Assembly (NCBI GenBank): GCA_963580455.1
Contig: OY756968.1
Coordinates: 24,335,996 to 24,399,995 of the forward strand
DNA: 64,000 nt
DNA from: Euonymus europaeus
Taxonomy: Eukaryota > Streptophyta > Magnoliopsida > Celastrales > Celastraceae
Direction of reading: 5' to 3'
Shown: positions 1 through 11,245 of the stretch, piece after piece
How positions within the stretch are numbered: position 1 is the first letter of the stretch
How the letters are laid out: every line of letters begins with the position of its first letter
The notes under the pieces: generated by a model
Told to the model about the DNA's origin: nothing
The model's database searches: none
What the model saw: only the letters and a program-made list of their open reading frames with translations
Translations under genes and position numbers: made by a program

Positions 1-1038
1 GGTCTCATTTCACCTAGTTAGCCGCGAAATTTGGTTTCTTTACGTAAACGGTTTTATGAATATCCGTTGACTACGAGTTCTGAATTCGATGATTTTTAGC
101 TTGATTTCACACTACTTTTCGAGTTCTCCAATCCTGGCATTTCGGATTTTGATTTCAGAACTCGTGGCTAGTAGGTCTCGCTTCACCTAGTTAGCCGCGA
201 AATGTGGTTTCTTTACGTAAACGGTTTTATGAATATCCGTTGACTCCGAGTTCTGAATTCGGTGATTTTTAGCTTGATTTCACACTACTTTTCGAGCTCT
301 ACAATCCTGCCATTTCCGATTTTGATTTCAGAACTCGTGGCTAGTAGGTCTCGTTTCACCTAGTTAGCCGCGAAATGTGGTTTCTTTACGTAAACGGTTT
401 TATGAACATCCGTTGACTCCGAGTTCTGAATTCGGTGATTTTTTGCTTGATTTCACACTACTTTTCGAGCTCTACAATCCAGGCGTTTCGGATTTTGATT
501 TCAGAACTCATGGCTAGTAGGTCGCGTTTCACCTAGTTAGCCGCGAAATGTGGTTTCTTTACGTAAACGGTTTTATGAATATCCGTTGACTCCGAGTTCT
601 GAATTCGGTGATTTTTAGCTTGATTTCACACTACTTTTCGAGCTCTACAATCCTGGCATTTCGGATTTTGATTTCAGAACTCGTGGCTAGTAGTTCTCCT
701 TTCACCTAGTTAGCCGCGAAATGTGGTTTCTTTACGTAAACGGTTTTATGAATATCCGTTGACTCCGAGTTCTGAATTCGGTGATTTTTAGCTTGATTTC
801 ACACTACTTTTCGAGCTCTACAATCCTGGAGTTTCCGATTTTTATTTCAGAACTCTTGGCTAGAAGGTCTCGTTTCACCTAGTTAGCCGCGAAATTTGGT
901 TTCTTTACGTAAACGGTTTTATGAATATCCGTTGACTCCGAGTTCTGAATTCGGTGATTTTTAGCTTGATTTCACACTAGTTTTCGAGCTCTACAATCCT
1001 GGAGTTTCCGATTTTTATTTCAGAACTCCTGGCTAGAA
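1..1038 (+). repeat. Shortened six-monomer unit, A-B-C-D-hybrid-X
   Basis: Six monomers of 173 bp. A (at 1) has aaatttgg, ttcgatg and gttctcca. B (174) begins ggtctcgcttc and has gccatttccg. C (347) has gaacatcc, gattttttgc and ccaggcg. D (520) begins ggtcgcg. The fifth (693) begins gttctcc like E but ends ggagtttccg...ggctagaa like H. The sixth, X (866), has aaatttgg, ctagttttc and ends ctggctagaa. Compared with the 8-monomer unit that follows, E through H are replaced by a hybrid plus X, so this looks like a deletion derivative made by unequal exchange. The same six-monomer order occurs at 59176-60213. Confidence 0.85.
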
Positions 1039-2422
1039 GGTCTCGTTTCACCTAGTTAGCCGCGAAATTTGGTTTCTTTACGTAAACGGTTTTATGAATA
1101 TCCGTTGACTCCGAGTTCTGAATTCGATGATTTTTAGCTTGATTTCACACTACTTTTCGAGTTCTCCAATCCTGGCATTTCGGATTTTGATTTCAGAACT
1201 CGTGGCTAGTAGGTCTCGCTTCACCTAGTTAGCCGCGAAATGTGGTTTCTTTACGTAAACGGTTTTATGAATATCCGTTGACTCTGAGTTCTGAATTCGG
1301 TGATTTTTAGCTTGATTTCACACTAGTTTTCGAGCTCTACAATCCTGCCATTTCCGATTTTGATTTCAGAACTCGTGGCTAGTAGGTCTCGTTTCACCTA
1401 GTTAGCCGCGAAATGTGGTTTCTTTACGTAAACGGTTTTATGAACATCCGTTGACTCCGAGTTCTGAATTCGGTGATTTTTTGCTTGATTTCACACTACT
1501 TTTCGAGCTCTACAATCCAGGCGTTTCGGATTTTGATTTCAGAACTCGTGGCTAGTAGGTCGCGTTTCACCTAGTTAGCCGCGAAATGTGGTTTCTTTAC
1601 GTAAACGGTTTTATGAATATCCGTTGACTCCGAGTTCTGAATTCAGTGATTTTTAGCTTGATTTCACACTACTTTTCGAGCTCTACAATCCTGGCATTTC
1701 GGATTTTGATTTCAGAACTCGTGGCTAGTAGTTCTCCTTTCACCTAGTTAGCCGCGAAATGTGGTTTCTTTACGTAAACGGTTTTATGAATATCCGTTGA
1801 CTCCGAGTTCTGAATTCGGTGATTTTTAGCTTGATTTCACACTACTTTTCGAGCTCTACAATCCTGGATTTTCGGATTTTGATTTCAGAACTCGTGGCTA
1901 GTAGGTCTCGTTTCACCTAGTTAGCCGCGAAATGTGATTTCTTTACGTAAACGGTTTTATGAATATCCGTTGACTCCGAGTTCTGAATTCGGTGATTTTT
2001 AGCTTGATTTCACACTAGTTTTCGAGCTCTACAATCCTGCCATTTCCGATTTTGATTTCAGAACTCGTGGCTAGTAGGTCTCGTTTCACCTAGTTAGCCG
2101 CGAAATGTGGTTTCTTTACGTAAACGGTTTTATGAATATCCGTTGACTCCGAGTTCTGAATTCGGTGATTTTTAGCTTGATTTCACACTACTTTTCGAGC
2201 TCTACAATCCTGGCATTTCGGATTTTGATTTCAGAACTCGTGGCTAGTAGTTCTCCTTTCACCTAGTTAGCCGCGAAATGTGGTTTCTTTACGTAAACGG
2301 TTTTATGAATATCAGTTGACTCCGAGTTCTGAATTCGGTGATTTTTAGCTTGATTTCACACTACTTTTCGAGCTCTACAATCCTGGAGTTTCCGATTTTT
2401 ATTTCAGAACTCCTGGCTAGAA
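1039..2422 (+). repeat. 8-monomer HOR copy 1 (A-H)
   Basis: Eight monomers, 1384 bp. Markers by slot: A aaatttgg/ttcgatg/gttctcca; B gcttcacc with gccatttccg; C gaacatcc with gattttttgc and ccaggcg; D ggtcgcg with ttcagtg; E gttctcc with ggattttcgg; F gtgatttc with ctagttttc and gccatttccg; G consensus-like, ggcatttcgg; H gttctcc with atcagttg, ggagtttccg and the end ggctagaa. The same order continues at 2423. Confidence 0.9.
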
Positions 2423-3806
2423 GGTCTCGTTTCACCTAGTTAGCCGCGAAATTTGGTTTCTTTACGTAAACGGTTTTATGAATATCCGTTGACTCCGAGT
2501 TCTGAATTCGATGATTTTTAGCTTGATTTCACACTACTTTTCGAGTTCTCCAATCCTGGCATTTCGGATTTTGATTTCAGAACTCGTGGCTAGTAGGTCT
2601 CGCTTCACCTAGTTAGCCGCGAAATGTGGTTTCTTTACGTAAACGGTTTTATGAATATCCGTTGACTCCGAGTTCTGAATTCGGTGATTTTTAGCTTGAT
2701 TTCACACTACTTTTCGAGCTCTACAATCCTGCGATTTCCGATTTTGATTTCAGAACTCGTGGCTAGTAGGTCTCGTTTCACCTAGTTAGCCGCGAAATGT
2801 GGTTTCTTTACGTAAACGGTTTTATGAACATCCGTTGACTCCGAGTTCTGAATTCGGTGATTTTTTGCTTGATTTCACACTACTTTTCGAGCTCTACAAT
2901 CCAGGCGTTTCGGATTTTGATTTCAGAACTCGTGGCTAGTAGGTCGCGTTTCACCTAGTTAGCCGCGAAATGTGGTTTCTTTACGTAAACGGTTTTATGA
3001 ATATCCGTTGACTCCGAGTTCTGAATTCAGTGATTTTTAGCTTGATTTCACACTACTTTTCGAGCTCTACAATCCTGGCATTTCGGATTTTGATTTCAGA
3101 ACTCGTGGCTAGTAGTTCTCCTTTCACCTAGTTAGCCGCGAAATGTGGTTTCTTTACGTAAACGGTTTTATGAATATCCGTTGACTCCGAGTTCTGAATT
3201 CGGTGATTTTTAGCTTGATTTCACACTACTTTTCGAGCTCTACAATCCTGGATTTTTGGATTTTGATTTCAGAACTCGTGGCTAGTAGGTCTCGTTTCAT
3301 CTAGTTAGCCGCGAAATGTGATTTCTTTACGTAAACGGTTTTATGAATATCCGTTGACTCCGAGTTCTGAATTCGGTGATTTTTAGCTTGATTTCACACT
3401 AGTTTTCGAGCTCTACAATCCTGCCATTTCCGATTTTGATTTCAGAACTCGTGGCTAGTAGGTCTCGTTTCACCTAGTTAGCCGCGAAATGTGGTTTCTT
3501 TACGTAAACGGTTTTATGAATATCCGTTGACTCCGAGTTCTGAATTCGGTGATTTTTAGCTTGATTTCACACTACTTTTCGAGCTCTACAATCCTGGCAT
3601 TTAGGATTTTGATTTCAGAACTCGTGGCTAGTAGTTCTTCTTTCACCTAGTTAGCCGCGAAATGTGGTTTCTTTACGTAAACGGTTTTATGAATATCAGT
3701 TGACTCCGAGTTCTGAATTCGGTGATTTTTAGCTTGATTTCACACTACTTTTCGAGCTCTACAATCCTGGAGTTTCCGATTTTTATTTCAGAACTCCTGG
3801 CTAGAA
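2423..3806 (+). repeat. 8-monomer HOR copy 2 (A-H)
   Basis: Same eight slots as the preceding copy. It differs from the next copy at about eight positions in 1384 bp by eye, for example gcgatttccg instead of gccatttccg in B, ggatttttgg in E, tcatctag at the head of F, tttaggatt in G and gttcttc at the head of H. That is about 99.4% identity between HOR copies, while neighbouring monomers of different types are clearly less alike. Confidence 0.9.
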
Positions 3807-5190
3807 GGTCTCGTTTCACCTAGTTAGCCGCGAAATTTGGTTTCTTTACGTAAACGGTTTTATGAATATCCGTTGACTCCGAGTTCTGAATTCGATGATT
3901 TTTAGCTTGATTTCACACTACTTTTCGAGTTCTCCAATCCTGGCATTTCGGATTTTGATTTCAGAACTCGTGGCTAGTAGGTCTCGCTTCACCTAGTTAG
4001 CCGCGAAATGTGGTTTCTTTACGTAAACGGTTTTATGAATATCCGTTGACTCTGAGTTCTGAATTCGGTGATTTTTAGCTTGATTTCACACTACTTTTCG
4101 AGCTCTACAATCCTGCCATTTCCGATTTTGATTTCAGAACTCGTGGCTAGTAGGTCTCGTTTCACCTAGTTAGCCGCGAAATGTGGTTTCTTTACGTAAA
4201 CGGTTTTATGAACATCCGTTGACTCCGAGTTCTGAATTCGGTGATTTTTTGCTTGATTTCACACTACTTTTCGAGCTCTACAATCCAGGCGTTTCGGATT
4301 TTGATTTCAGAACTCGTGGCTAGTAGGTCGCGTTTCACCTAGTTAGCCGCGAAATGTGGTTTCTTTACGTAAACGGTTTTATGAATATCCGTTGACTCCG
4401 AGTTCTGAATTCAGTGATTTTTAGCTTGATTTCACACTACTTTTCGAGCTCTACAATCCTGGCATTTCGGATTTTGATTTCAGAACTCGTGGCTAGTAGT
4501 TCTCCTTTCACCTAGTTAGCCGCGAAATGTGGTTTCTTTACGTAAACGGTTTTATGAATATCCGTTGACTCCGAGTTCTGAATTCGGTGATTTTTAGCTT
4601 GATTTCACACTACTTTTCGAGCTCTACAATCCTGGATTTTCGGATTTTGATTTCAGAACTCGTGGCTAGTAGGTCTCGTTTCACCTAGTTAGCCGCGAAA
4701 TGTGATTTCTTTACGTAAACGGTTTTATGAATATCCGTTGACTCCGAGTTCTGAATTCGGTGATTTTTAGCTTGATTTCACACTAGTTTTCGAGCTCTAC
4801 AATCCTGCCATTTCCGATTTTGATTTCAGAACTCGTGGCTAGTAGGTCTCGTTTCACCTAGTTAGCCGCGAAATGTGGTTTCTTTACGTAAACGGTTTTA
4901 TGAATATCCGTTGACTCCGAGTTCTGAATTCGGTGATTTTTAGCTTGATTTCACACTACTTTTCGAGCTCTACAATCCTGGCATTTCGGATTTTGATTTC
5001 AGAACTCGTGGCTAGTAGTTCTCCTTTCACCTAGTTAGCCGCGAAATGTGGTTTCTTTACGTAAACGGTTTTATGAATATCAGTTGACTCCGAGTTCTGA
5101 ATTCGGTGATTTTTAGCTTGATTTCACACTACTTTTCGAGCTCTACAATCCTGGATTTTCCGATTTTTATTTCAGAACTCCTGGCTAGAA
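3807..5190 (+). repeat. 8-monomer HOR copy 3 (A-H)
   Basis: All eight slots are present in order. The B slot carries gactctgag, also seen in copy 1 but not in copies 2 and 4, so the copies are not related by a simple left-to-right series. The H slot has ggattttccg where the other copies have ggagtttccg. Confidence 0.9.
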
Positions 5191-6401
5191 GGTCTCGTTT
5201 CACCTAGTTAGCCGCGAAATTTGGTTTCTTTACGTAAACGGTTTTATGAATATCCGTTGACTCCGAGTTCTGAATTCGATGATTTTTAGCTTGATTTCAC
5301 ACTACTTTTCGAGTTCTCCAATCCTGGCATTTCGGATTTTGATTTCAGAACTCGTGGCTAGTAGGTCTCGCTTCACCTAGTTAGCCGCGAAATGTGGTTT
5401 CTTTACGTAAACGGTTTTATGAATATCCGTTGACTCCGAGTTCTGAATTCGGTGATTTTTAGCTTGATTTCACACTACTTTTCGAGCTCTACAATCCTGC
5501 CATTTCCGATTTTGATTTCAGAACTCGTGGCTAGTAGGTCTCGTTTCACCTAGTTAGCCGCGAAATGTGGTTTCTTTACGTAAACGGTTTTATGAACATC
5601 CGTTGACTCCGAGTTCTGAATTCGGTGATTTTTTGCTTGATTTCACACTACTTTTCGAGCTCTACAATCCAGGCGTTTCGGATTTTGATTTCAGAACTCG
5701 TGGCTAGTAGGTCGCGTTTCACCTAGTTAGCCGCGAAATGTGGTTTCTTTACGTAAACGGTTTTATGAATATCCGTTGACTCCGAGTTCTGAATTCAGTG
5801 ATTTTTAGCTTGATTTCACACTACTTTTCGAGCTCTACAATCCTGGCATTTCGGATTTTGATTTCAGAACTCGTGGCTAGTAGTTCTCCTTTCACCTAGT
5901 TAGCCGCGAAATGTGGTTTCTTTACGTAAACGGTTTTATGAATATCCGTTGACTCCGAGTTCTGAATTCGGTGATTTTTAGCTTGATTTCACACTACTTT
6001 TCGAGCTCTACAATCCTGGATTTTCGGATTTTGATTTCAGAACTCGTGGCTAGTAGGTCTCGTTTCACCTAGTTAGCCGCGAAATGTGATTTCTTTACGT
6101 AAACGGTTTTATGAATATCCGTTGACTCCGAGTTCTGAATTCGGTGATTTTTAGCTTGATTTCACACTAGTTTTCGAGCTCTACAATCCTGCAATTTCCG
6201 ATTTTGATTTCAGAACTCGTGGCTAGTAGGTCTCGTTTCACCTAGTTAGCCGCGAAATGTGGTTTCTTTACGTAAACGGTTTTATGAATATCCGTTGACT
6301 CCGAGTTCTGAATTCGGTGATTTTTAGCTTGATTTCACACTACTTTTCGAGCTCTACAATCCTGGCATTTTGGATTTTGATTTCAGAACTCGTGGCTAGT
6401 A
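5191..6401 (+). repeat. 8-monomer HOR copy 4, A-G only
   Basis: Seven of the eight slots (A-G) are present. Where the eighth, H, should begin at 6402 there is a unit with an E/H-type head (gttctcc) but an I-type body (gaatccggtgaattttagatt). The switch inside one monomer marks the crossover that ends the 8-monomer domain. Confidence 0.88.
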
Positions 6402-7958
6402 GTTCTCCTTTCACCTAGTTAGCCGCGAAATGTGGTTTCTTTACGTAAACGGTTTTATGAATATCCATTGACTCCGAGTTCTGAATCCGGTGAATTTTAG
6501 ATTGATTTCACACTACTTTTCGAGCTCTACAATCCTGGCATTTGGGATTTTGATTTTAGAACTTGCGGCTAGTAGGTCTCGTTTCACCTAGTTAGCCGCG
6601 AAATGTGGTTTCTTTACGTAAACGGTTTTATGAATATCCGTTGACTCCGAGTTCTGAATTCGGTGATTTTTAGCTTGATTTCACACTACTTTTCGAGCTC
6701 TACAATCCTGCCTTTTCTGATTTTTATTTCAGAACTCGTGGCGAGTAGGTCTCGTTTGACCTAGTTAGCCGCGAAATGTTGTTTTTTTACGTAAACGGTT
6801 TTATGAATATCCGTTGACTCCGAAATTTGAATTCGGTGATTTTTAACTTGATTTCACACTACTTTTCAAGCTCTACAATCCTGGAGTTTCCGATTTTTAT
6901 TTCAGAACTCCTGGCTAGTAGGTCTCGTTTCACCTAGTTAGCCGCGAAATTTGGTTTCTTTACGTAAACGGTTTTATGAATATCCGTTGACTCCGAGTTC
7001 TGAATTCGATGATTTTTAGCTTTATTTCACACTACTTTTCGAGTTCTCCAATCCTGGCATTTCGGATTTTGATTTCAGAACTCGTGGCTAGTAGTACTTG
7101 TTTCACCTAGTTAGCCGCGAAATGTGGTTTCTTTACGTAAACAGTTTTATGAATATCCGTTGACTCCGAGTTCTGAATTCGGTGATTTTTAGCTTGATTT
7201 CACACTACTTTTCGAGCTCTACAATCCTGCCATTTACGATTTTTATTTCAGAACTCGTGGCTAGTAGGTCTCGTTTCACCTAGTTAGCCGCGAAATGTGG
7301 TTTCTTTACGTAAACGGTTTTATGAATATCCGTTGACTCCGAGTTCTGAATTCGGTGATTTTTTGCTTGATTTCACACTACTTTTCGAGCTCTACAATCC
7401 AGGCGTTTTGGATTTTGATTTCAGAACTCGTGGCTTGTAGGTCGTGTTTCACCTAGTTAGCCGCGAAATGTGGTTTCTTTACGTAAACGGTTTTATGAAT
7501 ATCCGTTGACTCCGAGTTCTGAATTTAGTGATTTTTAGCTTGATTTCACACTACTTTTCGAGCTCTACAATCCTGGCATTTCGGATTTTGATTTCAGAAC
7601 TCGTGGCTAGTAGGTCTCGTTTCACCTAGTTAGCCGCGAAATGTGATTTCTTTACGTAAACGGTTTTATGAATATCCGTTGACTCCGAGTTCTGAATTCG
7701 GTGATTTTTAGCTTGATTTCACACTACTTTTCGAGCTCTACAATCCTGCCATTTCCGATTTTGATTTCAGAACTCGTGTCTAGTAGGTCTCGTTTCACCT
7801 AGTTAGCCGCGAAATGTGGTTTCTTTACGTAAACGGTTTTATGAATATCCGTGGACTCCGAGTTCTGAATTCGGTGATTTTTAGCTTGATTTCACACTAC
7901 TTTTCGAGCTCTACAATCCTGCCATTTCGGATTTTGATTTCAGAACTCGTGGCTAGTA
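6402..7958 (+). repeat. Nine-monomer I-J-K-A-L segment, left copy
   Basis: Units in order: I (6402; ccggtgaattttagatt, catttggg, aacttgcgg); J (6575; gccttttctg, ggcgagta); K (6748; gtttgacc, gaaatttg, tttttaacttg, ttcaagctc); A (6921); L (7094; head gtacttg, aaacagttt, catttacgat); a C-like unit (7267; gcgttttgg, gcttgta); a D-like unit (7440; ggtcgtg, atttagtg); gtgatttc with gtgtctagta (7613); and a unit with ccgtggactcc (7786). The same nine units with the same private variants return at 62290-63846. A related order also forms the middle of the long HOR at 40.8-57.4 kb. Confidence 0.88.
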
Positions 7959-8996
7959 GGTCGTGTTTCACCTAGTTAGCCGCGAAATGTGGTTTCTTTA
8001 CGTAAACGGTTTTATGAATATCCGTTGACTCCGAGTTCTGAATTCGGTGATTTTTAGCTTGATTTCACACTACTTTTCGAGCTCTACAATCCTGGCATTT
8101 CGGATTTTGATTTCAGAACTCGTGGCTAGTAGTTCTTCTTTCACCTTGTTAGCCGCGAAATTTGGTTTCTTTACGTAAACGGTTTTATGAATATCCGTTG
8201 ACTCCGAGTTCTGAATTCGGTGATTTTTAGCTTGATTTCACACTACTTTTCGAGCTCTACAATCCTGGCATTTCGGATTTGGATTTCAGAACTCGTGGCT
8301 AGTAGTTCTCGTTTCACCTAGTTAGCCGCGAAATTTGGTTTCTTTACGTAAACGGTTTTATGAATATCCGTTGACTCCGAGTTCTGAATTCGGTGATTTT
8401 TAGCTTGATTTCACACTACTTTTCGCGCTCTACAATCCTGGCATTTCGGATTTGGATTTCAGAACTCGTGGCTAGTAGTTCTCCTTTCACCTAGTTAGCC
8501 GCGAAATGTGGTTTCTTTACGTAAACGGTTTTATGAATATCCGTTGACTCCGAGTTCTGAATTCGGTGATTTTTAGCTTGATTTCACACTACTTTTCGAG
8601 CTCTACAATCCTGCCATTTCCGATTTTGATTTCAGAACTCGTGGCTAGTAGGTCTCGTTTCACCTAGTTAGCCGCGAAATGTGGTTTCTTTACGTAAACG
8701 GTTTTATTAATATCCGTTGACTCCGAGTTCTGAATTCGGTGATTTTTTGCTTGATTTCACACTACTTTTCGAGCTCTACAATCCAGGCGTTTCGGATTTT
8801 GATTTCAGAACTCGTGGCTAGTAGGTCGTGTTTCACCTAGTTAGCCGCGAAATGTGGTTTCTTTACGTAAACGGTTTTATGAATATCCGTTGACTCCGAG
8901 TTCTGAATTCGGTGATTTTTAGCTTGATTTCACACTACTTTTCGAGCTCTACAATCCTGGCATTTCGTATTTTGATTTCAGAACTCGTGGCTAGTA
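7959..8996 (+). repeat. Six mixed monomers, no clear HOR
   Basis: Units at 7959 (ggtcgtg head), 8132 (gttcttc, caccttg, aaatttgg, ggatttgg tail), 8305 (gttctcg, ggatttgg), 8478 (gttctcc, gccatttccg), 8651 (gattttttgc, ccaggcg, ttattaat) and 8824 (ggtcgtg). The last two resemble the C and D slots. I see no repeated multi-monomer order; this connects the left segment to the next block. Confidence 0.75.
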
Positions 8997-10380
8997 GTTC
9001 TTCTTTCACCTTGTTAGCCGCGAAATGTGGTTTCTTTACGTAAACGGTTTTATGAATATCCGTTGACTCCGAGTTCTGAATTCGGTGATTTTTAGCTTGA
9101 TTTCACACTACTTTTCGAGCTCTACAATCCTGGCTTTTCGGATTTTGATTTCAGAACTCGTGGCTAGTAGGTCTCGTTTCACCTAGTTAGCCGCGAAATG
9201 TGATTTCTTTACGTAAACGGTTTTATGAATATCCGTTGACTCCGAGTTCTGAATTCGGTGATTTTTAGCTTGATTTCACACTACTTTTCGAGCTCTACAA
9301 TCCTGCCATTTCCGATTTTGATTTTAGAACTCGTGGCTAGTAGGTCTCGTTTCACCTAGTTAGCCGCGAAATGTAGTTTCTTTACGTAAACGGTTTTATG
9401 AATATCAGTTGACTCCGAGTTCTGAATTCGGTGATTTTTAGCTTGATTTCATACTACTTTTCGAGCTCTACAATCCTGGCATTTCGGATTTTGATTTCAG
9501 AACTCGTGGCTAGTAGTTCTCCTTTCACCTAGTTAGCCGCGAAATGTGGTTTCTTTACGAAAACGGTTTTATGAATATCCGTTGACTCCGAGTTCTGAAT
9601 TCGGTGATTTTTAGCTTGATTTCACACTACTTTTCGAGCTCTACAATCCTGGCATTTCGGATTTTGATTTCAGAACTCCTGGTTAGTAGGTCTCGTTTCA
9701 CCTAGTTAGCCGCGAAATTTGGTTTCTTTACGTAAACGGTTTTATGAATATCCGTTGACTCCGAGTTCTGAATTCGGTGATTTTTAGCTTGATTTCACAC
9801 TACTTTTCGAGCTCTACAATCCTGGCATTTCGGATTTGGATTTCAGAACTCGTGGCTAGTAGTTCTCCTTTCACCTAGTTAGCCGCGAAATGTGGTTTCT
9901 TTACGTAAACGGTTTTATGAATATCCGTTGACTCCGAGTTCTGAATTCGGTGATTTTTAGCTTGATTTCACACTACTTTTCGAGCTCTACAATCCTGGTG
10001 TTTCGGAATTTGATTTCAGAACTCGTGGTTAGTAGGTCTCGTTTCACCTAGTTAGCCGTCAAATGTGGTTTCTTTACGTAAACGGTTTTATGAATATCCG
10101 TTGACTCCGAAATCTGAATTCGGTGATTTTTAGCTTGATTTCACACCACTTTTCGAGCTCTACAATCCTGGAGTTTCCGATTTTGATTTCAGAACTCGTG
10201 GCTAGTAGGTTTCGTTTCACCTAGTTAGCCGCAAAATTTGGTTTCTTTACGTAAACGGTTTTATGAATATCCGTTGACTCCGAGTTCTGAATTCGGTGAT
10301 TTTTAGCTTGATTTCACACAACTTTTCGAGCTCTACAATCCTGGCATTTCGGATTTTGATTTCAGAACTCCTGGCTAGTA

Positions 10381-10553
10381 GGTCTCGTTTCACCTAGTTA
10401 GCCGCGAAATGTGGTTTCTTTACGTAAACGGTTTTATGAATATCCGTTGACTCCGAGTTCTGAATTCGGTGATTTTTAGCTTGATTTCACACTACTTTTC
10501 GAGCTCTACAATCCTGGCATTTCGGATTTTGATTTCAGAACTCGTGGCTAGTA
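10381..10553 (+). repeat. Reference monomer (consensus copy)
   Basis: This copy matches the base most often seen at every position and is the reference for unit positions used here. Landmarks are: the head ggtctcg (1-7); cctagttagccgcgaaat (13-30); the palindrome TTTACGTAAA (39-48); ttatgaatatccgttgac (54-71); an EcoRI site GAATTC (82-87) inside an imperfect dyad (73-89); a first tgatttca (102-109); a SacI site GAGCTC (121-126); a variable tail box ggcatttcgg (136-145); a second tgatttca (150-157); and the end gtggctagta (164-173). Forward stops occur in all three frames (for example at 15, 19 and 68), and reverse stops likewise, so a run of such units cannot encode a long protein. Confidence 0.95.
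10419..10428. other. TTTACGTAAA palindrome in the unit core
   Basis: This perfect 10-bp palindrome at unit positions 39-48 lies in the most constant part of the monomer. It is present in the great majority of the roughly 370 units; rare exceptions read acgaaaac, atgtaaac, acataaac or acgtgaac. Its symmetry and constancy would suit a dimeric DNA-binding protein or a structural role, but nothing in the sequence shows that a protein binds it. It is not a CENP-B box: the spaced TTCG...A..CGGG core is absent. Confidence 0.6.
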
Positions 10554-11245
10554 GGTCTCGTTTCACCTAGTTAGCCGCGAAATGTGATTTCTTTACGTAA
10601 ACGGTTTTATGAATATCCGTTGACTCCGAGTTCTGAATTCGGTGATTTTTAGCTTGATTTCACACTACTTTTCGAGCTCTACAATCCTGGAGTTTCGGAT
10701 TTTGATTTCAGAACTCGTGGCTAGTAGGTCTCGTTCCACCTAGTTAGCCGCGAAATGTGGTTTCTTTACGTAAACGGTTTTATGAATATCTGTTGACTCC
10801 GAGTTCTGAATCCGCTGAATTTTAGATTGATTTCACACTACTTTTCGAGCTCTACAATCCTGGCATTTGGGATTTTGATTTTAGAACTTGGGGCTAGTAG
10901 GTCTCGTTTCACCTAGTTAGCCGCGAAATGTGGTTTCTTTATGTAAACGGTTTTATGAATATCCGTTGACTCCGAGTTCTGAATTCGGTGATTTTTAGCT
11001 TGATTTCACACTACTTTTCGAGCTCTACAATCCTGCCTTTTCTGATTTTTATTTCATAACTCGTGGCGAGTAGGTCTCGTTTCACCTAGTTAGCCGCGAA
11101 ATGTTGTTTCTTTACGTAAACGGTTTTATGAATATCCGTTGACTCCGAAATCTGAATTCGGTGATTTTTAGCTTGATTTCACAATACTTTTCGAGCTCTA
11201 CAATCCTGGAGTTTCCGATTTTTATTTCAGAACTCCTGGCTAGTA

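Larger units (their letters stand above)
8997..11245 (+). repeat. 13-monomer block related to the 16-monomer HOR
   Basis: Thirteen units from a gttcttc head (8997) to a K-type unit (11073). Diagnostic slots: gtgatttc with gattttagaac (9170); atcagttg with tcatactac (9343); acgaaaacgg (9516); ggatttgg (9689); ggtgtttcgg with gtggttagta (9862); gccgtcaaat with gaaatc and caccact (10035); gcaaaatttgg (10208); consensus (10381); ggagtttcgg (10554); I (10727); J (10900). The same order recurs from 13668, where the units equivalent to 9862 and 10035 are fused into one. Confidence 0.8.

Noticed and set aside
10381..10553. CENP-B box
   Set aside because: I looked for TTCG followed by four bases, A, two bases and CGGG on both strands of the consensus. 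The TTCG sites at unit 118-121 and 141-144 do not continue that way.
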